Origin: Neorhizobium alkalisoli
GTDB lineage: Bacteria; Pseudomonadota; Alphaproteobacteria; Rhizobiales; Rhizobiaceae
Length of the DNA stretch: 64,000 bases
Direction of reading: 5' to 3'
Assembly: GCF_002968635.1 (NCBI RefSeq)
Contig: NZ_PVBN01000002.1
Coordinates: 124,001 to 188,000, forward strand
Numbering within the stretch: position 1 is the stretch's first letter; each line of letters opens with the position of its first letter. The notes beneath the pieces were generated by a model. The model was not told the origin of the DNA. It saw only the letters and a program-made list of their open reading frames with translations, and did no database searches. A program made the position numbers and the translations under genes. Positions 54,909-63,094 of the stretch are shown in pieces.

Positions 54909-55394
54909 TCAGAACCCGGTTATGTCCGGCTTGGTCAGCATCAACCACAAGATGGCAATCACCGCGAGAAAAGCGGGAAATCCGCATGCGAACCAGATGC
55001 GGTAGAGACCGAACCATTCCGGCGGCAGCGGCGCCGAGTTTCCTGCCGCGATGCGTGCGAGGTTGCGCAGTCTCATCTGGATCCAGACAACCGGAAGCCA
55101 GAACAGTCCCGTAACCACATAGAGGACGAGCGACAGCGCGATCCAACCCTCCGCCAATGACCAGCCTGTCCTTTCGGCGAGCAGATAGCCCGTGATCGGC
55201 TGCAGGAGCACCGCCGTCGCGGTGAAGACCGTGTCCGCCAAGACGACCGTGCCTGCGGTATGGGCGATCAATTTCGGATCTTCGGTGCGACGGGCAATCA
55301 CCATGAAGAAGGCGATGCCGGCGCCGGTTCCGAGCAGGACCGTTGCGCCGATGACGTGGACGAGGCGGAGCAGGCCGTCGATATCCACCATCAT
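54909..55394 (-). CDS. DUF2269 integral membrane protein
   Basis: A 161-residue membrane protein with four hydrophobic segments (LVHVIGATVLLGTGAGIAFF; a second near TVVLADTVFTATAVL; WIALSLVLYVVTGLFWLPVV; and FPAFLAVIAILWLML). The family has unknown function. It is coupled by an ATGA overlap to the SDR-DoxX gene upstream, so the two are likely used together. Convergent with the nitrile hydratase operon, 9 bp away. Confidence 0.82.
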   Translation of the reverse strand: MMVDIDGLLRLVHVIGATVLLGTGAGIAFFMVIARRTEDPKLIAHTAGTVVLADTVFTATAVLLQPITGYLLAERTGWSLAEGWIALSLVLYVVTGLFWLPVVWIQMRLRNLARIAAGNSAPLPPEWFGLYRIWFACGFPAFLAVIAILWLMLTKPDITGF

Positions 55395-56671
55395 CGTTCG
55401 TCCAGAATGGCAAGTGCGGCGAGCGTCAAAGCGACCGAAGGCAACACCTTGACGAGCGGCCCGAGCGGATCAAGCCAGAGCCATGGCTCCAGAAGGGTAG
55501 CGCCGGTGAGGTAGATGAGGCTTACGGCAATCATGCCGATCATTGCTTTCCGCGCCTGTTGGCGGAAAAGGATGGCAAGCCCAAGCAGGATATCGACAAG
55601 GCAGGCGGTGATGGCCAGTACCGTGCCTGTTCCGGCAGACATGAAGCGCGGGAAATGGGATGCCGCTGCGGCGAGGTCGAAGAACGGAATAAGACCCGAA
55701 AGCAGCCAGAAGAGCGACAACGTCACGATCATGACCGGCTTCATCAGATAGAGCCGAGCAAACCAGAGATCCTGAACGCCACTCGGATGGGCAGCCAGAG
55801 TCGCGGCGGCGTCGGCAAAAACAAGGTCCGCCGGTTTCGGCCGCGTACTCAAAACGCCTTCCGACATGACCGCCATGGCCGTGGAACGCAGCGGCGAGCG
55901 CCAGCCGAGCCGGCCGGCCAGATCGGCGGCCAAAGCGGCCGGTTTTTCCAGCCACGGGGGTAGATGAACGACACGGGCAGGAGGCAAACCGAGCCAGGCA
56001 CGATGAAGCTGCATGAGGTCCGACAGCGTCGGTCCGTTGTCGGCGGCAAGATCGAGGTCGCCGCCGGGCGGGATAGCACCCTGGATGGCAAGTGATACTG
56101 CTCCAGCAACGTCTTCCACCGAGACGGTTTGAACCGGGCTTTCCGCATGGATGAGCGGCAGAACGCCGGGGAAGCTTGCAAGCGACCTCAAGAGCGCCGT
56201 GCCGCCATGCGCGTTGCGGCCGATGACCAGTGCCGGGCGGAGAATCACGAACGGCAGACCGCTCGCGGCCAGCGCCTCGTCGGCGCGGCGTTTCGTCGCC
56301 AGGAAAGGCAATGCGGCAGCCGGACCATCCGTGCGGGCGGAAATCTGTACGATGAGCTTGTCGCCCGATTCTTTCACCGCCTCATAAAGCCCGATCATCG
56401 CCCTTTCCTGCGTGGGGGCGAGATCGTCGGCATATCCGTCCTGCAGCGCGCCGGCGCAATTGACTATGACATCCCGACCTTCGATCAGCGGACGCCAGTC
56501 CTCTACGGAAAGCGTTGCGACGTCGGCTCTCAGCCACTCGGCTGCAGGCCATTTCATCCGCGCCTTTTGCGGGCTGCGTCCCAATCCCGTGACATGATGC
56601 CCGTCCGATACGAGCCGTTGCAGGACCGTGGAGCCGATAAAGCCGGTTGCGCCGAGAATCAGAACGTTCAT
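55391..56671 (-). CDS. SDR-type reductase fused to a DoxX-like membrane domain
   Basis: A 426-residue fusion. Residues 1-290 are an atypical short-chain dehydrogenase with MNVLILGATGFIGSTVLQRL and the complex-I-like NADH-binding type fold. Residues about 305-426 hold four membrane segments (VMIVTLSLFWLLSGLIPF; TVLAITACLVDILLGLAIL; AMIGMIAVSLIYLTGATLL; VLPSVALTLAALAIL), a DoxX-like domain. This anchors the reductase at the membrane. Start MNVLIL (56671) is chosen because the dinucleotide fold begins there; the upstream frame lacks homology. The substrate is unknown. Confidence 0.83.
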   Translation of the reverse strand: MNVLILGATGFIGSTVLQRLVSDGHHVTGLGRSPQKARMKWPAAEWLRADVATLSVEDWRPLIEGRDVIVNCAGALQDGYADDLAPTQERAMIGLYEAVKESGDKLIVQISARTDGPAAALPFLATKRRADEALAASGLPFVILRPALVIGRNAHGGTALLRSLASFPGVLPLIHAESPVQTVSVEDVAGAVSLAIQGAIPPGGDLDLAADNGPTLSDLMQLHRAWLGLPPARVVHLPPWLEKPAALAADLAGRLGWRSPLRSTAMAVMSEGVLSTRPKPADLVFADAAATLAAHPSGVQDLWFARLYLMKPVMIVTLSLFWLLSGLIPFFDLAAAASHFPRFMSAGTGTVLAITACLVDILLGLAILFRQQARKAMIGMIAVSLIYLTGATLLEPWLWLDPLGPLVKVLPSVALTLAALAILDER

Positions 56672-56786
56672 GCGCGGATCATAGGCGACCAAGATAACAA
56701 CTGAACAGCGGAGAGGCGCCGCGACTTGATCTACTTTCGTTCTTTTTCTGTTGCGATTCCCCCTCGAATCCTGCCAAGTCGCGCCC

Positions 56787-57911
56787 ATGCAATTTGCACC
56801 GCAACAGGACGAGGCTCTCAAAGCCGTTTCACGCTGGCTGAAGGAAGGCCGCAGCCAGATTTTTCGGCTGTTCGGCTATGCCGGCACAGGCAAGACGACG
56901 CTTGCCAAGCATTTTGCCGAAAATGTCGATGGCGACGTGCTGTTCGCCGCCTTCACCGGCAAGGCCGCTCAGGTGCTGCGTTCGAAGGGCGCTCGCAACG
57001 CCAAGACCATTCATTCGCTGATCTACCGCCCCCGCGGCGAGGAGGCAGTGGAGGACGAGGAAACCGGCAAGACGTCGATCGCGCCGATGTTTTCGATCAA
57101 TCGCCAGAGCCCGGTCGCCAAGGCGGCACTGATCATCATCGACGAATGCTCGATGGTGGACGAGGCACTGGGCAAGGATTTGATGAGCTTCGGAACGCCG
57201 ATCCTGGTGCTTGGCGATCCCGGTCAGTTGCCCCCGGTTTCCGGCGGCGGTTTCTTCACCGAGCAGGAGCCGGACTATCTGCTTACCGACATCCACCGCC
57301 AGGCCCGCGACAACCCGATCATCCAGCTCGCCATGAACGTGCGCGAAGGCAAGGAGATCATGTATGGCGACTACGGCACGGCGAAGGTGATCTCACGCGA
57401 CGAGGTGACCCAGCCGCTGGTGCTGGAGGCCGATCAGGTATTGGTCGGCACCAACAAGACCCGCAAGCGCTACAATCAGAGACTCCGGGAGCTGAAGGGC
57501 TTCACGGCCGACTATCCCCAGTCCGGCGACAAGCTGGTTTGCCTGCGAAACGATCAGGTGAAGGGCTTGCTCAACGGGTCGCTCTGGCAGGTAATGAGCT
57601 CCTCGCGGGAGACCGTGAAGCCTGGAATCAATCTCATGATCCGGCCCGAAGACGACGACATGGACCGGGGTGCGGCGAAGATCAAACTTCTCAAGCAGGC
57701 GTTCGAAAGCGACGAGGAAGTCCCCTGGTCGACCCGCAAGCGCTACGACGAGTTCGACTACGGCTATGCGTTGACCGTGCACAAGGCGCAGGGTTCGCAG
57801 TGGAACAATGTCGTGCTGTTCGATGAAAGCTTTGCCTTCCGCGATACACGGGAGCGCTGGCTCTACACCGCGATCACCCGCGCGGCGGAGACACTGACGA
57901 TCGTTCGCTGA
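56787..57911 (+). CDS. RecD-like ATP-dependent DNA helicase
   Basis: A 374-residue superfamily 1B helicase. Walker A is GYAGTGKT at 30-37, motif Ia AAFTGKAAQVL, Walker B IIIDECSMV, motif III LVLGDPGQLPPV, motif IV/V regions with TDIHRQ, and the C-terminal UvrD_C_2 motif GYALTVHKAQGSQWNNV, with motif VI ERWLYTAITRA. It is shorter than RecD2 and lacks the N-terminal region, like the stand-alone RecD-like helicases of rhizobia and of some phages. ATG 56787 gives MQFAPQQDEAL, a usual start. It abuts the convergent regulator gene at its stop codon. Confidence 0.88.
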   Translation: MQFAPQQDEALKAVSRWLKEGRSQIFRLFGYAGTGKTTLAKHFAENVDGDVLFAAFTGKAAQVLRSKGARNAKTIHSLIYRPRGEEAVEDEETGKTSIAPMFSINRQSPVAKAALIIIDECSMVDEALGKDLMSFGTPILVLGDPGQLPPVSGGGFFTEQEPDYLLTDIHRQARDNPIIQLAMNVREGKEIMYGDYGTAKVISRDEVTQPLVLEADQVLVGTNKTRKRYNQRLRELKGFTADYPQSGDKLVCLRNDQVKGLLNGSLWQVMSSSRETVKPGINLMIRPEDDDMDRGAAKIKLLKQAFESDEEVPWSTRKRYDEFDYGYALTVHKAQGSQWNNVVLFDESFAFRDTRERWLYTAITRAAETLTIVR

Positions 57912-58598
57912 TCAGTTGGGCACCATGCCAAGGAGCAGCGCCTTGGCGACGGCCTGGAAACGGTTGGTAGCCTGAAATTTCCGGATGATGCCGTCTTCCA
58001 TTTCACGGAGTTCTTCGAACTGCAGATCGAGGGTGCGTGCGAGGCGGGGCGCGGAATAACCTTCCGCCATCAGTGCCAGACACCGTTTCTCGATGTCGGA
58101 GAGGACCAGCGACATGGGGCGCACCGTTTCGGTCGTGCCATCCTCCTCGTCCGCAGAAAGAAGGCTCTCGATCTGCTGCATCTGCCGGCGGATATTGGAT
58201 ATGTCCGCGGTCAGTTCGCGCTTGCGCCGCGCCAGCATGTTCTGGAACAGTTCGTCCGCTTCCGTCTGGGAGGTCGTGCCGGCCAGCTCGTCCATCAATT
58301 CCTGGATCACCGCAACCGACATGCCGATCTCCCGGCAGGCATTGATGACGGCCATGCGCTGGATATGTTCGCTGCCGTAGACCCGCATGGTACCCGATCG
58401 TTCCGCCGTGATCAGGCCTTTTTCCTCATAAAAGTGCAGGGTGCGATGAGTGACGCCGAAGAGATCCGCCATTTCGGCAATCGCCAGCGGTTCCTCCGGC
58501 AAGTCGAAGGGCAAGGAAACCTGGGGAAGAAACTTGGTCTGTCCACCGGCTGTCACTGCATTGAATCCGGCTGTCGGGTATCTGGCGTCGCTTCGCAT
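57912..58598 (-). CDS. Two-headed regulator: MerR-type HTH plus LuxR-type HTH
   Basis: A 228-residue regulator. After about 36 residues of leader, PLAIAEMADLFGVTHRTLHF and the RVYGSEHIQRM wing form a MerR-type winged HTH (about 37-105), followed by a coiled-coil (about 118-148). The C-terminus (165-224) reads LSDIEKRCLALMAEGYSAPR, then ARTLDLQFEELREM and IIRKFQATNRFQAVAKALLLG, which follows the LuxR/GerE pattern including the closing NRxxAVxxA. No metal Cys of CueR/ZntR type is seen. Start at 58598 follows GGGAGG. It is divergent from pdxJ, with a 336-bp gap that contains a large perfect inverted repeat. Confidence 0.82.
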   Translation of the reverse strand: MRSDARYPTAGFNAVTAGGQTKFLPQVSLPFDLPEEPLAIAEMADLFGVTHRTLHFYEEKGLITAERSGTMRVYGSEHIQRMAVINACREIGMSVAVIQELMDELAGTTSQTEADELFQNMLARRKRELTADISNIRRQMQQIESLLSADEEDGTTETVRPMSLVLSDIEKRCLALMAEGYSAPRLARTLDLQFEELREMEDGIIRKFQATNRFQAVAKALLLGMVPN

Positions 58599-58934
58599 CG
58601 GGCCTCCCTGCGAATGGCGTCTGGCTAAAGCCTCATCTCAGAGTTGCACGCATATCGCGCGCGCCCTCGGGTGAGCTCTCGGTACTGAAAATGCGGACCC
58701 GATATGATTGGCTAACAGAATTCGCCGGCAAGTCCTATATTCCGCCGCTTTTGGTCCGGCCGGCGAATTCTGTTAGCAATACATTATGTAAAATTTTAGA
58801 AAATGATAGTCCCTTGAGCCCCGTGGATTCTCGTCGATGAAAACTCTTTATAGGTGTAATTCCTCAAAGCCGGTGGTGTTTGTGCGGTCCATGTCCTAAA
58901 AGCTCGGCACGTCCTCTGAAAAACGGATATTGCC
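58599..58934. other. 336-bp divergent spacer
   Basis: This gap separates the MerR-LuxR regulator from pdxJ. It contains the inverted repeat at 58711-58777 and then an AT-rich stretch (about 58778-58860). No gene, tRNA or known RNA family is recognised. Confidence 0.5.
58711..58777. repeat. Perfect 19-bp inverted repeat, 29-base loop
   Basis: GCTAACAGAATTCGCCGGC (58711-58729) and its exact complement (58759-58777) flank a 29-base centre. Transcribed, it would make a very stable hairpin; as DNA it could be an operator pair or the scar of a mobile element. Confidence 0.8.
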
Positions 58935-59687
58935 ATGCCGACCAAGCTCTCCGTAAACCTCAACGCAGTCGCCATGTTGCGCAACCGCCGGGACCTTCCT
59001 TGGCCGAGCGTCGAGGGATTGGGGCGGATCGCGCTCCAGGCAGGGGCGGCAGGACTGACCGTGCATCCGCGTCCTGATCAGAGGCACATCCGTTTTTCCG
59101 ATCTGCCGGTGATCCGTGCTTTGATCGATGACGAGTTTCCGGCGGCGGAGTTCAATATCGAAGGTTATCCCAGTGAAGACTTTTTGGCGCTCTGCGAGAA
59201 GATCGAGCCGGAACAGGTGACCCTGGTGCCGGACGATCCGAGCCAGGCGACGTCGGACCACGGATTTGATTTCCGCGCCAGCGGCGAAATGCTGAAGCCG
59301 ATCGTCGCGCGTCTCAAGAAGAAGGGCATGCGAGTGTCGCTGTTTGCCGATGGCGACGGAGATGTGGAGGCGGTCAAGCTGGCGAAGGCGACAGGAGCGG
59401 ATCGTATCGAACTCTATACCGGGCCTTACGGCGGCTGCTTCGACGATACGCAGCACGGCGCGGAGGTCCTCGAATTGCTCGGACGTACAGCGGACGCGGC
59501 ATTGACCGAAGGACTCGGGGTCAACGCCGGTCATGATCTGACGGTCGGCAATCTGCCGGCACTTGTCAGGCGGATACCCAACCTGGCCGAAGTTTCGATC
59601 GGCCACGGCTTGACCGCGGACGCGCTGGAATATGGTATGGCGGAAACCGTTCGCCGTTTCCGCCGCGCATGTGGTCAGGCGATTTAA
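58935..59687 (+). CDS. pdxJ: Pyridoxine 5'-phosphate synthase
   Basis: Condenses 1-deoxyxylulose 5-phosphate with 3-amino-2-oxopropyl phosphate to form pyridoxine 5'-phosphate. The 250-residue TIM-barrel protein starts [19 protein letters not shown] and has the family marks [37 protein letters not shown] and [10 protein letters not shown]. Variants in the second group ([13 protein letters not shown]) mark the alphaproteobacterial-type PdxJ. Its TAA stop shares the palindrome TTAA with the convergent MarR-GNAT stop. Confidence 0.95.
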   Translation: MPTKLSVNLNAVAMLRNRRDLPWPSVEGLGRIALQAGAAGLTVHPRPDQRHIRFSDLPVIRALIDDEFPAAEFNIEGYPSEDFLALCEKIEPEQVTLVPDDPSQATSDHGFDFRASGEMLKPIVARLKKKGMRVSLFADGDGDVEAVKLAKATGADRIELYTGPYGGCFDDTQHGAEVLELLGRTADAALTEGLGVNAGHDLTVGNLPALVRRIPNLAEVSIGHGLTADALEYGMAETVRRFRRACGQAI

Positions 59688-60631
59688 GCGGCCGAAAGTT
59701 TTGCCTCGCCGAGCTCGAGCTCCCAGGTCTGGCCGGTGCATTCCGGCCCGAACATCGCATGTCTCTCTTCGGAGACAAGCCTGAAACCCGTCTTTTCATA
59801 GATGTGGATGGCGGCAGACAGAACATCGTTGGTCCAAAGCGACAGCTTTCGATAGCCGGCTAAGGTTGAGAACTTGATGCATTGTTCCACCAGCGTTCGG
59901 CCGAGGCCGAGGCCCCGGGCAGCCGGATCGAGATAGAGAAGACGCAGCTTCGCAACCCCGTCGCCACCATCGGCCACGAGCACCGAACCAACCCTCCGGC
60001 CGCTGCGCTCCGCGATCCAGCAACGTTCGCGTTCAGGGTTGAAATGGGCGATGAATTTGCCGGCGACTTCCGCAACCAGTCCTTCGAACTTCTCGTTCCA
60101 ACCATATTCGCGGGCATAGGCGGCCGCCTGGGCCTCGATCAGCCATCCCATGTCGCCAATCTGGTGGGATCGAATGACGACAGGCGGCGAGGGCACTGCC
60201 GACTTCGGGTCGAGGATCATCCGGATCGCCTGCATGGAGCCGATCAGCTTTTCACGGTTGGACTCGTCCACATTGCCAAGATCGTTTTCGATCTGCCGGC
60301 GCGAGCGCTCGCCGAGCATCTCGTACTCGGCTCGTCCCTCCGCCGTGATCGTCAGTACCTGGCTTCGCTTGTCGGCGGGGTCGGGTTGGCTGTCGATAAA
60401 ACCCGCCTCTCGAAACTTCTTCAACACCCGGCTCAGATAGGCCGGATCAAGGCCGAGATCATAATTGAGTTCCGTGGCGGAAACCCGCCTGCGCGCGCCC
60501 ATCTCGTAGAGGATGCGCGCTTCCGTCAGCGTGTAGGGGGAATCGAGATAGCCCTTCGCGAGAAGGCCCAGCTTGTTCGTGTAGAACCGGTTGAAGGCGC
60601 GAACGGTGTCCAGAAAGGCGGGATCGGTCAT
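59684..60631 (-). CDS. MarR-type regulator fused to GNAT acetyltransferase
   Basis: A 315-residue two-domain protein. Residues 1-145 form a MarR winged HTH ([20 protein letters not shown], the recognition helix [12 protein letters not shown] and wing [16 protein letters not shown]). Residues about 160-310 are a GNAT domain with [20 protein letters not shown], the acetyl-CoA loop. The whole architecture is a known family in which the regulator also acetylates a small molecule or protein. Start at 60631 follows AGGAGG. A TTGAC-TAA-GTCAA dyad just upstream is a likely autoregulatory operator. Confidence 0.9.
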   Translation of the reverse strand: MTDPAFLDTVRAFNRFYTNKLGLLAKGYLDSPYTLTEARILYEMGARRRVSATELNYDLGLDPAYLSRVLKKFREAGFIDSQPDPADKRSQVLTITAEGRAEYEMLGERSRRQIENDLGNVDESNREKLIGSMQAIRMILDPKSAVPSPPVVIRSHQIGDMGWLIEAQAAAYAREYGWNEKFEGLVAEVAGKFIAHFNPERERCWIAERSGRRVGSVLVADGGDGVAKLRLLYLDPAARGLGLGRTLVEQCIKFSTLAGYRKLSLWTNDVLSAAIHIYEKTGFRLVSEERHAMFGPECTGQTWELELGEAKLSAA

Positions 60632-60673
60632 GGCGGAAAAACCTCCTGTTAGGAGATTTTGTCCACCAGTTAA

Positions 60674-60686
60674 TTGACTAAGTCAA
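60674..60686. promoter_or_regulatory. Likely MarR operator
   Basis: TTGAC-TAA-GTCAA is a perfect dyad 43-55 bp upstream of the MarR-GNAT start, within an AT-rich setting. Its placement suggests autorepression. A full MarR site would normally extend one or two bases on each side; the left AA and right CT are only partly symmetrical. Confidence 0.5.
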
Positions 60687-60691
60687 CTAAA

Positions 60692-61408
60692 TTAAGCCGC
60701 AACCTGATTTGCTTTCGCATGACCGAGAGCGAAATCCACGGCGGCCCCTGCGTGGATTGCGGTCGAATCTACACCAGGAAGCGGCAGATCTTCCGGATCG
60801 AGCAAAAGGCAGATCTCGGTGCAGCCGAGGATGATGCTGTCGGCACCTTCCGCTTTTGCCTTTTCGATCATGGCGATCGCGCGATGGCGGGACGCTTCGG
60901 CGACGGTTCCGGCGCAGAGTTCGTTGAAAATGATGTTATGGATAGCGGTGCGATCGTCGGCATCCGGAACCATGACATCGACGCCGAGAGATTTCATCCG
61001 GTCGGAATAGAATCCGTGCTCCATGGTGTAGCGGGTGGCGAGCAGAAGCGGACGCGCCAGGCCCCGCGACTTCAGGGCTTGAGCCGTTTCATCGATGATG
61101 TGGATGACAGGGGCATCGACTGCCGCCTGGACCTCGGGCGCGACGAGGTGCATGGTGTTGGTGCAGATCAGAATGCATTCGGCCCCAGCGCTTTGGAGGC
61201 TGCTGGCACTTTTTGCGAGATGCTCGGCCGCCAGATCCCAGCGGCCGGCTTTCTGCATGTCGACGACTTCGGCGAAGTTGACCGAATGGAGAAAAACATT
61301 GGCGGAGGCGAGGCCGCCGAGACGGTCGCGGACCATCTCGTTGATGAGGCGGTAATAGACTGCGGTGCTTTCGAAGCTCATCCCACCAATCAAGCCAATC
61401 GCGCGCAT
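60692..61408 (-). CDS. Aspartate/glutamate racemase family protein
   Basis: A 238-residue cofactor-independent racemase-type protein. The two catalytic Cys are C82 (CTNTMH) and C196 (LGCTEIC), with the N-terminal GLIGGMSFESTAVYY of the aspartate-racemase branch. Both catalytic Cys are present, so it should be active, most likely on Asp or a related amino acid. It precedes the MarR-GNAT gene on the same strand by 60 bp; the link is suggestive but not certain. Confidence 0.88.
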   Translation of the reverse strand: MRAIGLIGGMSFESTAVYYRLINEMVRDRLGGLASANVFLHSVNFAEVVDMQKAGRWDLAAEHLAKSASSLQSAGAECILICTNTMHLVAPEVQAAVDAPVIHIIDETAQALKSRGLARPLLLATRYTMEHGFYSDRMKSLGVDVMVPDADDRTAIHNIIFNELCAGTVAEASRHRAIAMIEKAKAEGADSIILGCTEICLLLDPEDLPLPGVDSTAIHAGAAVDFALGHAKANQVAA

Positions 61409-61488
61409 TTTTTCTCCAAATCAGATAGAATTTAGTAACTCCATCTAATTATCGCGAATTTTGGAGATTTGCAATCCTCTGAGAGGAA

Positions 61489-62382
61489 TTAGCCCGAAAG
61501 CGCCGCCTTTTGGGTTTCAAGATAGGCGCCAAGCGATTGAGGTTTGCTTCCGGTCAGCTTTTCGAACGTGTCCGTCAACAGATCGAAATTGCCCGCGCGG
61601 ATATTGGCGTCCGCGGAAACCAGCATTTCCACGACGAAGGGCGGGAGGCTTGCGCCGGTAAGACCGTGGGAGAGTTGCTCATCCGTGACGTGAACGACCT
61701 CGAGCGGCTTTCCGACGGCCTTCGAAACGCGCGTGGCAATGTCTTCGGCCGAGAGCGATTCGGGACCGGTGAGGGTCAGTGTCTGGCTGCCGGCGGGCGG
61801 ATTGGCGAGCGCGGCGGCAGCGGCGCGGGCGCAATCGTCGCGGCTGATGTTTGCCACCTTGCCGGCGCCCGTGGCGGTGTACCACCGGCCGACCTGCAGA
61901 TTGTGCGGCATCGACATGAGGTAGTTGTCGCCATACCAGGAATTGCGCAGGATCGTGTAGGGGACACCGCTCGCCTTGATCGCCTCTTCCGTTCCAAGGT
62001 GGTCCGGAGCGAAGCTGACGAGCGATTTGTCCGGGTTCGGCATCGAGGTGTAGATGATATGCTTGACGTCGGCCTTGGCTGCGGCGGCAACCGCATTCCT
62101 GTGCTGGGCGATGCGCTTTCCGGGTGTTGCGAGTTCATCGGTCGAGATGATCAGCACGCGATCGATGCCGGTGAAGGCCTTGACCAGACCTGCTTCGTCA
62201 TCGAAATCGGCCGCACGGGTTTCAATTCCCGCCGCTGCGAACTCGGCCAGTTTTTGGGGATCGCGGCTTGCTGCGACGATATCGCCAGGCGCGACCTTGG
62301 AGGTCTGCACCAGGTGATGCAGGACGGCGCGACCGAGCTGTCCGGCGGCGCCGGTGACGAGAAGTCTGGTCATCTCAAACAT
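61489..62382 (-). CDS. NAD(P)H:quinone oxidoreductase-like NmrA/SDR protein (QorB-like)
   Basis: A 297-residue NADPH-binding protein of the QorB (YtfG) type. TRLLVTGAAGQLGRAVLHHL is the N-terminal nucleotide motif and IIYTSMPNPDKSL the typical middle. The C-terminal domain (SLPPFVVEMLVSADANIRAG) is that of QorB. Reduction of quinones in redox defence is the known role. Start at 62382 has AAGGA in place; MTRLL at 62373 is an alternative. It is divergent from an HxlR regulator, the arrangement of E. coli qorB-ytfH. Confidence 0.88.
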   Translation of the reverse strand: MFEMTRLLVTGAAGQLGRAVLHHLVQTSKVAPGDIVAASRDPQKLAEFAAAGIETRAADFDDEAGLVKAFTGIDRVLIISTDELATPGKRIAQHRNAVAAAAKADVKHIIYTSMPNPDKSLVSFAPDHLGTEEAIKASGVPYTILRNSWYGDNYLMSMPHNLQVGRWYTATGAGKVANISRDDCARAAAAALANPPAGSQTLTLTGPESLSAEDIATRVSKAVGKPLEVVHVTDEQLSHGLTGASLPPFVVEMLVSADANIRAGNFDLLTDTFEKLTGSKPQSLGAYLETQKAALSG

Positions 62383-62426
62383 TATCCTTCTATCAATTGA
62401 CCCGACGCCGTTGGCGTGGATGTGAA

Positions 62427-62451
62427 CGTTAGTCTCAAAAAGAGACTAGCG
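62427..62451. promoter_or_regulatory. Probable HxlR operator in divergent promoter
   Basis: CGTTAGTCTC-aaaaa-GAGACTAGCG is an inverted repeat with nine of ten positions paired. It lies between the QorB-like start and the HxlR start, where a redox-sensing HxlR repressor would bind. Confidence 0.6.
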
Positions 62452-62526
62452 CTAAAATAAGAATTGACGCCTGGCTGTAAAGGAGGCAGTTTTGAGGGAG
62501 ATGGTTATCTGAAGGGAACCACTGTC

Positions 62527-62937
62527 ATGGTGCTCAAGGCGGCGCGAAAGCCTGCGCTCGGCGGTCAGGAATGCGATATGTCCGGTTGGGATGGCGGAAA
62601 TTGTCCGGTGCGCGACGTGATCGACCGCATCGCCGGCAAATGGTCTACGCTGCTGCTGGAAGCGTTGTCGCGCCGGCCCTACCGTTTCGGCGAGTTGCGG
62701 CGACTGGTGCCGGATATCTCCCAGCGCATGCTCACTCAAACGCTGCGCGATCTGCAACGCGACGGATATGTCGAACGGGAAGTCTTTCCGACAAAGCCGC
62801 CGAGCGTCGAATACCGGATGACGGATCTTGGGCGCTCGCTCTTCGAACCGCTTTCGAAAGTCTTGCAATGGGCAGAAAAGAATCACCCCTCGGTCAAGGC
62901 CGCACGGGCGAAATATGACGAGAGCGAATTGGCTTGA
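62527..62937 (+). CDS. HxlR-family transcriptional regulator
   Basis: A 136-residue winged-helix regulator. CPVRDVIDRIAGKWSTLLLEAL with FGELRRLVPDISQRMLTQTL and the wing PPSVEYRMTDLG are the family pattern (each quoted piece is a short part of a longer match). Cys residues at 16 and 25 (QECDMSG, GNCPVRD) make thiol sensing of oxidants or aldehydes plausible, as in YodB/QorR relatives. ATG 62527 is chosen behind GAAGGGAACC; an earlier TTG 62464 is unlikely. It probably represses itself and the divergent reductase through the repeat at 62427-62451. Confidence 0.9.
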   Translation: MVLKAARKPALGGQECDMSGWDGGNCPVRDVIDRIAGKWSTLLLEALSRRPYRFGELRRLVPDISQRMLTQTLRDLQRDGYVEREVFPTKPPSVEYRMTDLGRSLFEPLSKVLQWAEKNHPSVKAARAKYDESELA

Positions 62938-63094
62938 GGCGAAAAGCAGGACCACCGGCAGCCTGCGTGAGAAGTCCGCAAATCAGCTAGATTGGCCGCA
63001 TCGGAAAACGGTGCGGCCATTTTCCGTGGCACATGTCGCACTTCCACAATCTTGCTGCTAAAAGCCGGAGCAATCGCATGGAAGGAGATTCCCG

